Numbered from the stretch's first letter, positions 32,798 to 45,393 are shown. The stretch is 64,000 nucleotides of DNA from Lautropia dentalis (GCF_003892345.1 NZ_RRUE01000001.1:1147008-1211007), one strand, 5' to 3'. A program made the numbers and translations. Notes: generated from the sequence alone by a model not told the origin.

Positions 32798-32865
32798 TTA
32801 ATCTACCCATGGTAACTTACCAGGAGTAAGTTGTGCCCGTGTTGCTCACCATGCTTTCCCGTCTC

Positions 32866-32960
32866 CTGCACTGCCAATACAGTCATGCGCGCCCAGAATG
32901 CGCGCCCAAAGGGGAGCCCTCCGCTTCCAATGGGAGGCTGATGGCCGCCGGGGCGCAGAA
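32866..32960. repeat. Interior fragment of the dispersed palindromic element
   Basis: CACTGCCAATACAGTCATGC then CGCGCCCAAAGGGGAGCCC resembles the interior of the element at about 47439-47480 (GCTGCCAACGCAGTCATGCG, CGCCCAAAGGGGG). A small duplication (GCGCGCCCAGAAT / GCGCGCCCAAAGG) is present. No gene lies in 32722-33044. Confidence 0.55.
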
Positions 32961-33044
32961 AGCCGGCGGGTGCAGCCTGCTGACAGAATCTGACACTGAT
33001 GTCCACTATAGTCATCGTGTCGAATCTTTGGATGGGAGTCGATC

Positions 33045-34046
33045 ATGACCGATGACCGCCGTCGTTTCCTGCTTGCAACCGGCGTTGCCGCCATGCTGGT
33101 TACGCTGGTGAGGGCCACATCCGCAGCGCCCCTGCAGGCTGGCACGAAGCGGGAAGGCATACCACCCAGCCCGAGTGGCACGAAGCAGGACGGCATCCCA
33201 TCCCGCCTGCGTGATACGAAGCAGGATGACACACCATCCAGCCAGGGCAGCAGGAAGCAGCGCGACACATCATTCAGCCCGGCAACGCACAGGACACACG
33301 CCATGACCAGCAGCCTTCATTACCAGAATGCCGAACTCGTCTACCGCACCGGTGGACAGGAAGGGGCACCCACCATCGTGCTGCTGCACGGCGGCCTGGG
33401 CTCGATGGAAGACTTCGCCCCGCTGCTGCCACGCCTGCAGCAGCAGTTTCGGACGGTGGAGATCGATACGCGCGGGCACGGCCTTTCCACCCGCGGCGAC
33501 GCACCGCTGACCTACGCGCAGATTGCCGATGATGTGCGGCACATCGTCGATGCCATCGGGCTGGCGGCTTTCCACCTGTTCGGGTTCAGCGATGGCGGCA
33601 CGGCCGCCTACCGTATCGCGGCAGAGGATGGTCGCGTGCAATCGGTGCTGACCGTGGGCGCCCAGTGGCACAGTCGTGATACGCCGCGTGACATGTTCGA
33701 AAATCTCACCGTGGCCGACATGCGCGAACACATGCCCACGCAGATTGCTGCCTACGAAAAACGCAACCCCAAACCTGATCTTCCCTCGCTGGTTGCCGAT
33801 CTGCGCCGCCTGTGGATGGATGACACGGCCGCGGGCTTTCCGGATGAATCGGTTGCCGGCATCGGGGCGCCCGTGCTGGCGGTGCGTGGTGAGGCCGATT
33901 TTCTGCTGTCACTCGATGCCCTGTCGGCCTTGCAGAAGGTGCTTCCCGATGCGCACCTGATGAACGTGCCGTTTGCGTCACATGAAGTGATCAGGGAGCA
34001 GCCCGACATGCTGTGGGCGGCGATGAAGGTGTTTCATGCGGGGTGA
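33045..34046 (+). CDS. Alpha/beta hydrolase with Tat-like signal and repeat linker
   Basis: 333 residues. The N-terminus TDDRRRFLLATGVAAM is twin-arginine-like. Residues 33-80 are four tandem 12-residue units (GTKREGIPPSPS, GTKQDGIPSRLR, DTKQDDTPSSQG, SRKQRDTSFSPA). The hydrolase core from about residue 87 has VLLHGGLGSMEDF (oxyanion loop), EIDTRGHGLST, nucleophile elbow GFSDGG, a late VLAVRGEADFLLS (acid) and a C-terminal SHEV (His). The substrate is unknown. ATG 33303 at the core would give a cytoplasmic enzyme, but the upstream frame is open with a credible signal and start at 33045, so the exported form is preferred. Confidence 0.85.
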   Translation: MTDDRRRFLLATGVAAMLVTLVRATSAAPLQAGTKREGIPPSPSGTKQDGIPSRLRDTKQDDTPSSQGSRKQRDTSFSPATHRTHAMTSSLHYQNAELVYRTGGQEGAPTIVLLHGGLGSMEDFAPLLPRLQQQFRTVEIDTRGHGLSTRGDAPLTYAQIADDVRHIVDAIGLAAFHLFGFSDGGTAAYRIAAEDGRVQSVLTVGAQWHSRDTPRDMFENLTVADMREHMPTQIAAYEKRNPKPDLPSLVADLRRLWMDDTAAGFPDESVAGIGAPVLAVRGEADFLLSLDALSALQKVLPDAHLMNVPFASHEVIREQPDMLWAAMKVFHAG

Positions 34047-34106
34047 GTCTGACCGGCTTCCTGCCTGACAAGCCCGCCCGAGATTGCTGCCGGGAAGTCA
34101 TCGTTG

Positions 34107-34361
34107 TCAACGCTGTGTCAGATCCTGTGCGCCATGGCGAAAGTCTTCTTTCCGACGTGGTTCATTCGTTGCTGCCCTGGCAGCTTCACGCCGGTAAGCC
34201 TCGCTGACGATTTCGCGAGCCCTGCGCATTACCTCCTCATGTGCTATGGGCTCTCCACCTTGTGCTCTGTTGCGCAAGATGCTCGCCTCCACATCAGCGT
34301 AAAAACGGGCCTCCGCCTCGGCGTCTACCATTCGCAGCGGGACTTCAGAACGTTTCGTCAT
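34107..34361 (-). CDS. Orphan antitoxin-like protein coupled to dapC
   Basis: 84 residues. Central VEASILRNRAQGGEPIAHEEVMRRAREIVSEAYRR resembles the C-terminal toxin-binding segment of RelB/Phd-type antitoxins (GxPIxHEEVMxxAR). The N-terminal part is short and not clearly RHH or Phd. Its ATG overlaps the dapC stop by one base (TGATG), implying translation by reinitiation. No toxin gene follows: only 60 bp remain before the convergent hydrolase stop. It is either an orphan antitoxin or a small protein of other function. Confidence 0.55.
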   Translation of the reverse strand: MTKRSEVPLRMVDAEAEARFYADVEASILRNRAQGGEPIAHEEVMRRAREIVSEAYRREAARAATNEPRRKEDFRHGAQDLTQR

Positions 34362-35773
34362 CACTGCCTCAACAGCGCCGCAATCCGCCTCGTCCCCTCC
34401 ACACAATCCGCCGGCGGCGCCACCAGCGCAATGCGCACGAACCCGCGTCCCGGGTTGCTGGCCAGCTCTTCCGGCGTGACACGGCCGGCCAGCCCCTGTC
34501 CGGGGGCGGCGCTGCCCGCCTGACCCCGCCCGGACGTGGCACTGGTGGGCCGGGCCAGATACGAGCCCGGCAGCACCTTCACCCGCCATTCATGGAAGAG
34601 GCGTGCGGCAAAGCGCTCGTCATCACCACCGGGCACCGGCAGCCACAGGTAGAAGCTTGCCGAAGGCGCCTGCAGGGCCGGCACCACCGGTTGCAGGATG
34701 GGCAGCACCTCGTCGAACTTCTGCCGGTACAGCCGCCGGTTGTCGGCCACGTGCGCCTCGTCGTTCCAGGCCGCCATGGAGGCCTGCTGGAACATCGGGC
34801 TCATCGCACAGCCGTGGTAGGTGCGGTAGCGCAGAAAACGGGCCAGCAGGGCGGCATCGCCGGCCACGAAGCCACTGCGCATGCCGGGCACGTTCGAGCG
34901 TTTGGACAGGCTGGAAAACACCACCACCTGCCGGTAGTCCGGACGGCCAAGCTGCTGGCAGACAGCCAGCGCGCCCAGCGGCGGGGCGTTCTCGTCGCGG
35001 TAGATTTCGGAATAGCACTCGTCCGAGGCGATGATGAAACCATACCGGTCGGCCAGTGCCAGCAGGGTTTTCCAGTCATCCAGCGTCAGCACGTGGCCGG
35101 TGGGATTGCCCGGGCTGCAGACGTAGACGAGCTTCGTCTTCTGCCAGATGGCCTCCGGCACGGCCTGCCAGTCCGGTGCGAAACCGTTTTCGGGACGCTG
35201 GTCCACCAGATGCAGGCGGGCGCCGGCCAGCAGGGCAGCCCCTTCGTAGATCTGGTAGAACGGGTTGGGGGCGATCACGACCTGTTCGGCGCCGGTCTGT
35301 ACGGCCGCTGGTTGTGTGCCGTTCCGGGTTACGGGCGTACCGTGGCTGGTGGTGTTGCCCTGTGAGGCCGCATCTTGCGTGTGCCAGCCCGGCGCCGGAT
35401 CCAGCATCGCCTGCGCAAAGGCAAACAGCGCTTCCCGCGAACCGTTGACCGGCAGCACCTGCGTGGCCGGATCGACCGGTGCCCCATAGCGCCGCCCGAT
35501 CCATCCGGCGATGGCTTCGCGCAATGCCGGTGTGCCGGCCGTGGCCGGATAGCTGGCCAGCCCGGCGGTGGCGCTCGCCAGGGCATCGAGCACCACGGCC
35601 GGGGTGGGGTGGCGCGGTTCGCCGATGGAGAGATCCACGAAGGGCAGGGGGGAACCGTCGGCACCGGTCTGCACGGTGCCGGTCCAGGGCTGGCCCAGCA
35701 GCGCCCGCAGGCGCTCGAACGGGTAGGGCTGCAGGGCGTCGAGGCGCGGGTTGGCGGGCAGGGCTGGGTTCAC
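34361..35773 (-). CDS. dapC: Succinyldiaminopimelate transaminase DapC
   Basis: 470 residues. A PLP fold type I aminotransferase: DLSIGEPRHPTP at the N-terminus, NPFYQIYEGAALLAGA, CSPGNPTGHVLTLDDW, ASDECYSEIY and PLP-lysine motif SLSKRSNVPGMRSGF. These match the beta-proteobacterial DapC type in the succinylase lysine/DAP pathway, downstream of DapD (24982). It is about 70 residues longer than typical because of two Gly/Ser/Thr/Gln-rich insertions (about residues 132-162 and 420-445), a feature shared by several proteins in this window. The next gene is coupled by a one-base overlap. Confidence 0.9.
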   Translation of the reverse strand: MNPALPANPRLDALQPYPFERLRALLGQPWTGTVQTGADGSPLPFVDLSIGEPRHPTPAVVLDALASATAGLASYPATAGTPALREAIAGWIGRRYGAPVDPATQVLPVNGSREALFAFAQAMLDPAPGWHTQDAASQGNTTSHGTPVTRNGTQPAAVQTGAEQVVIAPNPFYQIYEGAALLAGARLHLVDQRPENGFAPDWQAVPEAIWQKTKLVYVCSPGNPTGHVLTLDDWKTLLALADRYGFIIASDECYSEIYRDENAPPLGALAVCQQLGRPDYRQVVVFSSLSKRSNVPGMRSGFVAGDAALLARFLRYRTYHGCAMSPMFQQASMAAWNDEAHVADNRRLYRQKFDEVLPILQPVVPALQAPSASFYLWLPVPGGDDERFAARLFHEWRVKVLPGSYLARPTSATSGRGQAGSAAPGQGLAGRVTPEELASNPGRGFVRIALVAPPADCVEGTRRIAALLRQ

Positions 35774-36177
35774 GATCGTAAACGGGAAGTAAAACAGGGT
35801 GTGGAGATCGGGCAGGGCAGCCGGTGTGGGTATCCCGGGCAGGCAGAGCCCAAGAGGCTTGCGGGTGGGGGTGACGAATCCTTTCGGCAGCCCGGCCCGT
35901 GCAACAGCGTGTACGGCAGGTGTACCGGATGCAACTGCCGATGTGCGGCAGGCGCCTGCCGATGGAAGGGCTTGTTATTATACGGACCGTTCGGAGATGG
36001 ACGATTCGTGCCGGAGCACCCGGCCTGCACGGTACAGCCCCTTTCCGGCGCCCTTTCCATGGTTTTGCGGCATCGCGTCCCGAAAGCGCCCGCGCCTGCT
36101 GGCTGGCCTCCGCCCGGCCCCGGCAGGTCGGCGTTTTCGTTTTGTGCTGCAGGGGTTTCCCCAAAAAGAGAGTCTAC
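35774..36177. other. Divergent dapC/smc intergenic region
   Basis: 404 bp with no credible gene. The frame of smc is open upstream to 35899, but that stretch is Arg/Ala/Pro-rich and lies before the conserved SMC N-terminus. A likely smc promoter lies at 35973-35981. Confidence 0.5.
35973..35981 (+). promoter_or_regulatory. Extended -10 promoter candidate for smc
   Basis: TGT-TATTAT is a TGn-extended -10 box. No -35 match occurs at the right distance, which extended -10 promoters tolerate. It would give an mRNA leader of about 190 nt. Confidence 0.4.
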
Positions 36178-39100
36178 GTGCGCCTCAAGCAAGTCAAACT
36201 GGCGGGCTTCAAGTCGTTCTGCGATCCAACCACCTTCGAGCTGCCCAGCCAGCTGGTGGGCATCGTGGGGCCGAACGGCTGCGGCAAGTCGAACATCATC
36301 GATGCCACCCGCTGGGTGCTGGGCGAGTCGCGCGCCACCGAGCTGCGTGGCGAGTCGATGCAGGACGTGATCTTCAACGGCTCACTGGAGCGCAAGCCCT
36401 CGTCCCGCGCCAGCGTGGAGCTGGTGTTCGACAACAGCCTGGGCCGCATCGGCGGCGCCTGGGGCGGCTTTGCCGAAATCTCCGTCAAGCGTGTCCTCAC
36501 CCGCGAGGGGCAGTCCACCTATTACATCAACCAGCAGCCGGTGCGCCGCAAGGACGTGCACGACATCTTCCTCGGCACCGGGCTGGGGCCGCGGGCCTAC
36601 GCCATCATCGGGCAGGGCACCATTTCGCGCATCATCGAGGCCAAGCCGGACGAGCTGCGGGTGTTCTTCGAGGAGGCCGCGGGCGTCTCCAAGTACAAGG
36701 AGCGCCGCCGCGAAACCGAAAACCGCCTGGCCGACACGCGCGAGAACCTTACCCGTGTGGAGGACATCCTGCGCGAGCTGCAGGGGCAGATCAGCAAGCT
36801 GGACGCCCAGGCCGAGGTGGCCGGCCGCTACCGGGCCATGGAGGCCGAGCGGGTGCAGAAGCAGCAGTGGCTGTGGCTGATCAAACGCGACGACGCCCAG
36901 GCCGAGCAGCAGCTGCTGGAAAAAACGGCCGAAAGTCTGGATCTGGAGATCGAGGGCCTGCAGACGGGGCTGCGTTCGGCCGAGAACCGCATGGAGACGC
37001 TGCGCGAGGCCGTCCATGCGGCCAACGACGAGGTCAGCCGGCGGCAGGCGGCCTTCTACGAGGTCAACAGCAGCATCTCGTCGCTCGAAACCCAGATCCG
37101 CATGATCGTGCAGAGCCGCCAGCAGGCCGAAAACCGGCTGCGTGCGCTGCAGGAACAGATCCAGTCGGCCAGGGCACTGTCCGAAACCGGCGTGCAGCGC
37201 CGGCAGGAAGTGGAGCAGCAGCTCGAAGAGGCCCGCGAACAGCAGGCCGAGGCCGAGATGGCGCTGGCCGAGGCCGAAGAACAGCTGGCCGCCTGCGAAG
37301 AAGAGGAGCGCGGTCGCCGCGATGCGCTCGATGCCGCACGTTCAGCGGCCAGCAACGCCCAGCAGGCACTGCAGGTGGGACGCGTCGAGCGCCGCTCGCA
37401 CGAAGAGGCACTGGCGCAGATGCAGGAGCGCCGCCAGCGGCTGCAGACCTCGCTGGACCAGCTGGGCGACGAATCCACCGAACAGCTGGAACGCCTGGCC
37501 ATGGAACTGTCGGCCGCGCAGGAAGAAGAAGCCCGCACGGCCGAGCAGCAGGCCCAGCTGGAGGCCCGGCAGGCCGAGGTGCAGGCCGAGCGCGGCCCGG
37601 CGCAGGAGGCGTTGCAGGCGGCGGTGACACGCACCACCACCATCGAGGCGCGCATCACGGTGCTGGAGCAGCTGCAGGCGCGCATGCAGGGCGAGGGCCA
37701 GATGCGGTCCTGGCTGGACAAACACGGAGTGAGCGAAAGTGCCGAGCGCATCTGGCAGCACATCCGCATCGAACCGGGCTGGGAAACGGCGGTCGAGGCG
37801 GTGCTGCGCGAGCGGGTGCATGCGCTGGAAGCGGCCAGTGTGCAGCAGCTGGCCAGCATCCTGAAGGACCAGCCGCCCGGCAAGCTGGGGCTGTTTCTGC
37901 CGGAGCTGCCGGTGGGCGCCACGCCTCTGCCGGCCCGCCCGAGTGGGCAGCTGACGCCGCTGGTGTCGCTGGTGCGCTGTCAGGACGTGCGCCTCAAGCC
38001 CCTGATGAGCGAATGGCTGGATGGCTGGTTCAGTGCCGAATCGGCCGAGGCCGCCTTTGCCGGACGCGGGCAGCTGCCACCGGGCGGGCGCTTCGTGGTG
38101 CGCGAGGGCCATGCCATCGGCCGTTTCGATGCCGCCCTGTACGCCATGGACTCCGAAGCCGACGGGGTGCTGGCCCGCCAGCAGGAGCTGCAGAATCTGG
38201 AGCGCGAGCTGCGCGCCCAGCAGCTGCTGGGTGACGAGGCCCGCCAGCAGGCCGAGCGGATAGAGGCGCAGGCCGCCCAGCTGACCGAACAGGTGCGCAC
38301 CGCGCGCGATGCCAGCGCGCGGGCCGTGCGCCGGGTGTCCACTGCCACCATCGAGCACGAGCGGCTGGCCCAGGCCGTGAAGAGCCGGGCCGAGAGCCGG
38401 CAGCGTCTGTCGGACGAGATCGAGGAGCTGGCCATGCGCCAGGCCTCGCGTGAGGAAGCGCTGCAGGCCCTCATCGACGGTCTGGCCGAGGCCGAGGAGA
38501 AGGCCGACGCGGCCACCGAGGGGCTGGATGCGGCGCGCGAGGCCGCCGAGATGCTGGCTGCCACGCTGTCCGGCCGGCGTGACCATGCCCGCGAAAGCGA
38601 GCTGGCCGTGCGCGAGAGCGCCTATACGGTGCGCTCGCTGGAGCAGGAAATCACCAACCTGCAGGAACGCATTGCCCGGGCCAACGAGCAGCTGGCCCAG
38701 GCCGACGATACCCGCGAGCGCCTGATGACCGAGCTGGAAGGGCTGTCGGACGAAGCGCTGCGCGAGCAGCTCGATGGCATGCTGGAACAGCGGATGCAGG
38801 CCGAGGAGGCCCTGTCGGAGGCCCGAGGGCTGGCCGACGAGCGTTCCGGCGAACTGAGAAGCCTCGATGAAGAGCGCCTGCGGGCCGAGCGTGGCCAGGA
38901 GCCGCTGCGCCAGCGTCTGATGGAACTGCGCATGAAGGAGCAGGCCGCGCGCCTGACGGCCGAGCAGATGACCCAGGCGCTGGACGAGGCGGCGGCCGAT
39001 CTGGAGGCGCTGGCCGCATCGCTGGCCGAACAGGTGCAGCGTCCCAAACCGTCGTGGCTGCAGGCCGAGGTCAACCGGCTGGCGCAGGCCGTGGCCCGGC

Positions 39101-39717
39101 TGGGCCCGGTGAACCTGGCGGCCCTGGACGAGCTGACGGCGGCGCGCGAGCGCGAGGTGTTCCTGAACACCCAGTCCACCGACCTGCAGGAGGCGATGGC
39201 CACGCTCGAAAATGCCATCCGCACCATCGACCAGGAAACCCGCTCGCTGCTGCAGTCCACGTACGATACGGTCAATACCGAGTTCGGCCGGCTCTTCCCG
39301 ATGCTGTTCGGGGGTGGCGAGGCGCGGCTGGTGCTGACCGGGGGCGAGATTCTCGATGCCGGGGTGCAGGTGTTCGCCCAGCCGCCCGGCAAGAAGAATG
39401 CGTCCATTCATCTGCTTTCGGGCGGTGAAAAGGCTTTGACCGCAATTGCGCTGGTCTTTGGTATCTTCAAGCTGAACCCGGCGCCGTTCTGTCTGCTGGA
39501 CGAGGTGGACGCGCCGCTGGATGATGCCAACACGGAACGTTACGCGAAGATGGTGTCGTCCATGTCCGACGAGACACAGTTCGTCTTCATCTCGCACAAC
39601 AAGATCGCCATGGAAATGGCCCATCAGTTGATCGGCGTGACGATGCAGGAAAAGGGAGTCTCCCGCCTGGTGGCGGTGGACCTCACCTCTGCAGTCGAGC
39701 TTGCCGAGGCAGCCTGA
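36178..39717 (+). CDS. smc: Chromosome segregation protein SMC
   Basis: 1179 residues, standard length. Walker A GPNGCGKSNIIDA (about residue 32 on), long antiparallel coiled coils, a hinge around 500-670 (DKHGVSESAERIWQHI; PPGKLGLFLPELPVG), signature LLSGGEKALTA and Walker B FCLLDEVDAPLDDAN. SMC dimers with ScpAB load at parS and compact and separate sister chromosomes. Start GTG 36178 (VRLKQVKLAGFKSF) matches family N-termini and follows an AAGAG-type Shine-Dalgarno. The gene leads into zipA and ligA on the same strand; the 99-bp gap and the order smc-zipA-ligA suggest co-transcription. Confidence 0.97.
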   Translation: MRLKQVKLAGFKSFCDPTTFELPSQLVGIVGPNGCGKSNIIDATRWVLGESRATELRGESMQDVIFNGSLERKPSSRASVELVFDNSLGRIGGAWGGFAEISVKRVLTREGQSTYYINQQPVRRKDVHDIFLGTGLGPRAYAIIGQGTISRIIEAKPDELRVFFEEAAGVSKYKERRRETENRLADTRENLTRVEDILRELQGQISKLDAQAEVAGRYRAMEAERVQKQQWLWLIKRDDAQAEQQLLEKTAESLDLEIEGLQTGLRSAENRMETLREAVHAANDEVSRRQAAFYEVNSSISSLETQIRMIVQSRQQAENRLRALQEQIQSARALSETGVQRRQEVEQQLEEAREQQAEAEMALAEAEEQLAACEEEERGRRDALDAARSAASNAQQALQVGRVERRSHEEALAQMQERRQRLQTSLDQLGDESTEQLERLAMELSAAQEEEARTAEQQAQLEARQAEVQAERGPAQEALQAAVTRTTTIEARITVLEQLQARMQGEGQMRSWLDKHGVSESAERIWQHIRIEPGWETAVEAVLRERVHALEAASVQQLASILKDQPPGKLGLFLPELPVGATPLPARPSGQLTPLVSLVRCQDVRLKPLMSEWLDGWFSAESAEAAFAGRGQLPPGGRFVVREGHAIGRFDAALYAMDSEADGVLARQQELQNLERELRAQQLLGDEARQQAERIEAQAAQLTEQVRTARDASARAVRRVSTATIEHERLAQAVKSRAESRQRLSDEIEELAMRQASREEALQALIDGLAEAEEKADAATEGLDAAREAAEMLAATLSGRRDHARESELAVRESAYTVRSLEQEITNLQERIARANEQLAQADDTRERLMTELEGLSDEALREQLDGMLEQRMQAEEALSEARGLADERSGELRSLDEERLRAERGQEPLRQRLMELRMKEQAARLTAEQMTQALDEAAADLEALAASLAEQVQRPKPSWLQAEVNRLAQAVARLGPVNLAALDELTAAREREVFLNTQSTDLQEAMATLENAIRTIDQETRSLLQSTYDTVNTEFGRLFPMLFGGGEARLVLTGGEILDAGVQVFAQPPGKKNASIHLLSGGEKALTAIALVFGIFKLNPAPFCLLDEVDAPLDDANTERYAKMVSSMSDETQFVFISHNKIAMEMAHQLIGVTMQEKGVSRLVAVDLTSAVELAEAA

Positions 39718-39816
39718 TCCGGGTGGGGCGGGGCATGGACGCAGGGGTGAAAGCCACTGCACCGGTGCTCCGGTCTGCCGGGCGCAGGTCGTCGTTTTAC
39801 AGTCAGGGGAAATCTT

Positions 39817-41826
39817 TTGAGCACGCTTAGCTGGAGTATCGTCGCACTGGTTGTGCTGGTGCTGGTCATCGTCATCGCCTACAACCTGTGGCAGGGCAGC
39901 CGTCGCAAGGAGCAGTCATCCGGCCTGGGCCTGCGCAAGGGCTATTTCGACGACAACCCCGAAACGCTCACGGGCGAGCCGCAAGAGCGCAGCGCAGGCC
40001 GGCGCGAAGGACGCGAGGGCCGTGAAGGCCGGGGCCGCGGCCGCCGCGAGCCGGTGATGCGCGGAGCCGACCGCAACCGCCAGGTGCCGCCCGAGCTGGC
40101 TGCCCGTCCGGCAAGCTTCGATGACGACGGGCGCGGGCGGTCCATGGATGCCATGGCCCAGGGGGGCCGCAGCGGTGATCCGGCCGAACGCCATCCGTCG
40201 CTGGCCCTGCACGACGAGGACTACATCGAGACCCCGTTCGAGAACCCGGCCGCCGTGCGCCCCTGGAGCAGCCGTGACGAGCGCCCCGAGCCGGCCCGCC
40301 GCAGCGCCCCGGCTGCTGGCGATGCCCGTGCCCATGGCCTGCCGGCCCGTGACGATGCCCGCGCCCACGGCCTGTCGACCCATGATGACGGCATGCGCGC
40401 TGCCCGTGGTTCCCGAGGCGATGATGCCCGCCGTGCCTCTCAGGACGAAGCGCGCCGCCATCTTCATGATGATGCCCGCCGCGACGCTCATGATGAAACA
40501 CGTCGCACCCGGCACGATGAGGCGCGCCGCGCCTCCCGTGATGACGACGGATACGACGCACCAGCACCGTCCGGCCGTTCGCTGCCGGCCAGCCTGCGTC
40601 GTGATGGCGGCCGCGATGATGGCCGCGATGATGGCCGCGGCGGGAGGCGTGATGCCCCCCACGGCGCCGGTCGCGACGACGGCCAGTCTGCCCGCCCGTC
40701 CTATGTCGCCGCCCCGCGTGACGGGGAAGGCGCAGATGACGGCCACGATGCACGCCGTGGCCAGCGCGCGGCCTTCGCCGACCGCGATGCCGGCTGGCAG
40801 GATATCGACCATGCCGCCCGCGACCATGTGGCGGATGTGAAGGCGCACCTGCAGGCCAGCGGTGGTGCAACCCACGGCGGCGGCGCTGCCCACGCCGGTG
40901 GCCATGCCATCTCCCGCAGCGGCGCTGTCGCAGCAGACGGGATGGGCCCCGACATCATCGACGACGAAGACGGGGCGACCCCGGCGCCCGCCCCGCGTAC
41001 CGCCGATGCGTTGGCCGGTGACGACAGCCACGAAGGCGCGGCATACGATGATTCGCCGCTGCCCGACGCCCCGGTCGAACATGTGGTCACGCTCGAGCCG
41101 CCGGCCCCGGTGAACACCGACCGTCTGGTGGCGCTGGCCTCGTCGCTGCGTCACGTGGGCAGCAAGCCGGTGCGCATCGAGATGGAACGGCTGGGCGGCC
41201 ACTGGGCGCCGCTGTCGGCTGGCGACAAGGCCGTGCGCGTGCGCTTCAGCCTGCTGCTGGCCAACCGCCAGGGGCCGCTGAATGCCGTCGAACTGTCCGA
41301 CTTCAACGCCGCCATCGAATCGCTGGCCGGCAAACTGCAGGCCCCGGTGAACATTCCGGACATGGCGCCGATCCTGCGCAACGCGCGTGATCTCGACACG
41401 CTGGCCGCCCGGCTCGATACCCAGATCGAGGTGCGGGTGGAGCTGCCCGAAGCGCCCGAGGCGTCGAAGGTGTCGGGCATCGTCCGCCATCTGGGCCTGT
41501 CCGACCGGGGCAATGGCCGCTACGAGGCCTTTGCCGACTCGGGCGACTCGCTGTTCGCCCTGGCCTTCAACAAACCGCGTGACCAGATCGACTTCGTGCT
41601 GGACGTGCCGCGCACGGCCGAGCAGTACGAGGCCTGGGAAGGCATGGTGGCCTGTGCCCAGAGCATGGCCCAGGCGCTGGGGGGCCGTCTGGTCGACAGC
41701 GCCGGCCGTGGGCTGTCGGTGGGCATGATCGGCATTGTATCGCGCCAGCTGGCCCATCGCTATGCCGAACTGTCCCAGGCCGGTCTGACGGCGGGTGGTG
41801 CCGCAGCGCTGCGAGTATTTCACTGA
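39817..41826 (+). CDS. zipA: Cell division protein ZipA (FtsZ-binding)
   Basis: 669 residues. One N-terminal transmembrane segment (SIVALVVLVLVIVIAYNLW), a very long charged linker (about 30-425), and a C-terminal ZipA domain (LSLLLANRQGPLNAVELSDF-like to GAAALRVFH). ZipA tethers FtsZ polymers to the inner membrane at the division site. The linker is unusually long and rich in Asp/Arg/His/Ala, with motifs such as DEARRHLHDDARRDAHD. Its position between smc and ligA supports ZipA. TTG 39817 is taken as start, with AGGGGA about 7 nt upstream; there is no ATG before the membrane segment. Confidence 0.88.
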   Translation: MSTLSWSIVALVVLVLVIVIAYNLWQGSRRKEQSSGLGLRKGYFDDNPETLTGEPQERSAGRREGREGREGRGRGRREPVMRGADRNRQVPPELAARPASFDDDGRGRSMDAMAQGGRSGDPAERHPSLALHDEDYIETPFENPAAVRPWSSRDERPEPARRSAPAAGDARAHGLPARDDARAHGLSTHDDGMRAARGSRGDDARRASQDEARRHLHDDARRDAHDETRRTRHDEARRASRDDDGYDAPAPSGRSLPASLRRDGGRDDGRDDGRGGRRDAPHGAGRDDGQSARPSYVAAPRDGEGADDGHDARRGQRAAFADRDAGWQDIDHAARDHVADVKAHLQASGGATHGGGAAHAGGHAISRSGAVAADGMGPDIIDDEDGATPAPAPRTADALAGDDSHEGAAYDDSPLPDAPVEHVVTLEPPAPVNTDRLVALASSLRHVGSKPVRIEMERLGGHWAPLSAGDKAVRVRFSLLLANRQGPLNAVELSDFNAAIESLAGKLQAPVNIPDMAPILRNARDLDTLAARLDTQIEVRVELPEAPEASKVSGIVRHLGLSDRGNGRYEAFADSGDSLFALAFNKPRDQIDFVLDVPRTAEQYEAWEGMVACAQSMAQALGGRLVDSAGRGLSVGMIGIVSRQLAHRYAELSQAGLTAGGAAALRVFH

Positions 41827-41830
41827 TTGA

Positions 41831-44488
<2,658 letters not shown>

Positions 44489-44490
44489 TC

Positions 44491-45393
44491 ATGGCTCACA
44501 ACCGCGTTCGCAAAGCTGTTTTTCCGGTCGCCGGACTGGGAACCCGCTTCCTTCCTGCCACCAAGGCCCAACCGAAAGAAATGCTGCCGGTCGTCGACCG
44601 TCCGCTGATCCAGTATGCGGTGGAAGAGGCCGCTGCCGCCGGCATCACCGAGATGATCTTCATCACCGGCCGGAACAAGCGCAGCATCGAGGACCACTTC
44701 GACAAGGCCTATGAGCTGGAAGCCGAACTGGCGGCCAAGGGCAAGGACAAGCTGCTCGAAACCGTCAAGGACTCGCTGCCGGCCGGTGTCAACTGTGTCT
44801 ACATCCGCCAGGCCGAGCCGCTGGGTCTGGGCCACGCCGTGCTGTGTGCCCGTGAGGTGGTGGGCAACGAGCCCTTTGCCATCCTGCTGGCCGACGACCT
44901 GATGCAGCCCGCCCCCGGTGGCGACCCGGTGCTGAAGCAGATGGTCGACCTGCACAACCGCCAGCATGCCAGCGTGCTGGCCGTGCAGGAAGTGCCGCGC
45001 GAAGAAACCAGCGCCTACGGGATCGTCTCCAGCACGCCGTGGGCCGAGCGCACCAGCCGCATCACCGGCATGATCGAAAAACCGAAGCCGGAAGAGGCGC
45101 CGTCCACGCTGGCCGTGGTGGGCCGCTACCTGCTGTCGCCGATGATCTTCGAGCACCTGGCCAACGTGAAGCCCGGTGCCGGCGGCGAAATCCAGCTCAC
45201 CGACGCACTGGCCCAGCTGATCCACGACCAGCCGGTGCTGGCCTATGCCTTCGAGGGCCGCCGCTACGACTGTGGCTCCAAGATCGGCTACCTGGAGGCC
45301 ACCGTCGAGCTGGGCCTGCAGCACCCGGACGTGGGTGCCGAGTTCCGGACCTTCCTCGAGCAGAAGGCAGCCGAACTGGGTCTGGTGAAGTGA
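44491..45393 (+). CDS. galU: UTP-glucose-1-phosphate uridylyltransferase
   Basis: 300 residues. Nucleotide-binding [19 protein letters not shown], then [30 protein letters not shown] and a late [10 protein letters not shown], all standard for bacterial GalU. It makes UDP-glucose for LPS, capsule and trehalose routes. ATG 44491 is two bases after the ligA stop; an in-frame TTG at 44485 would start inside ligA. Its stop overlaps the GTG of the following phosphorylase gene, indicating coupling. Confidence 0.96.
   Translation: MAHNRVRKAVFPVAGLGTRFLPATKAQPKEMLPVVDRPLIQYAVEEAAAAGITEMIFITGRNKRSIEDHFDKAYELEAELAAKGKDKLLETVKDSLPAGVNCVYIRQAEPLGLGHAVLCAREVVGNEPFAILLADDLMQPAPGGDPVLKQMVDLHNRQHASVLAVQEVPREETSAYGIVSSTPWAERTSRITGMIEKPKPEEAPSTLAVVGRYLLSPMIFEHLANVKPGAGGEIQLTDALAQLIHDQPVLAYAFEGRRYDCGSKIGYLEATVELGLQHPDVGAEFRTFLEQKAAELGLVK

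Noticed and set aside
35899-36177. 93-codon upstream extension of smc
   Set aside because: SMC proteins begin at the segment encoded from GTG 36178; the upstream codons are Arg/Ala-rich and contain the promoter candidate.
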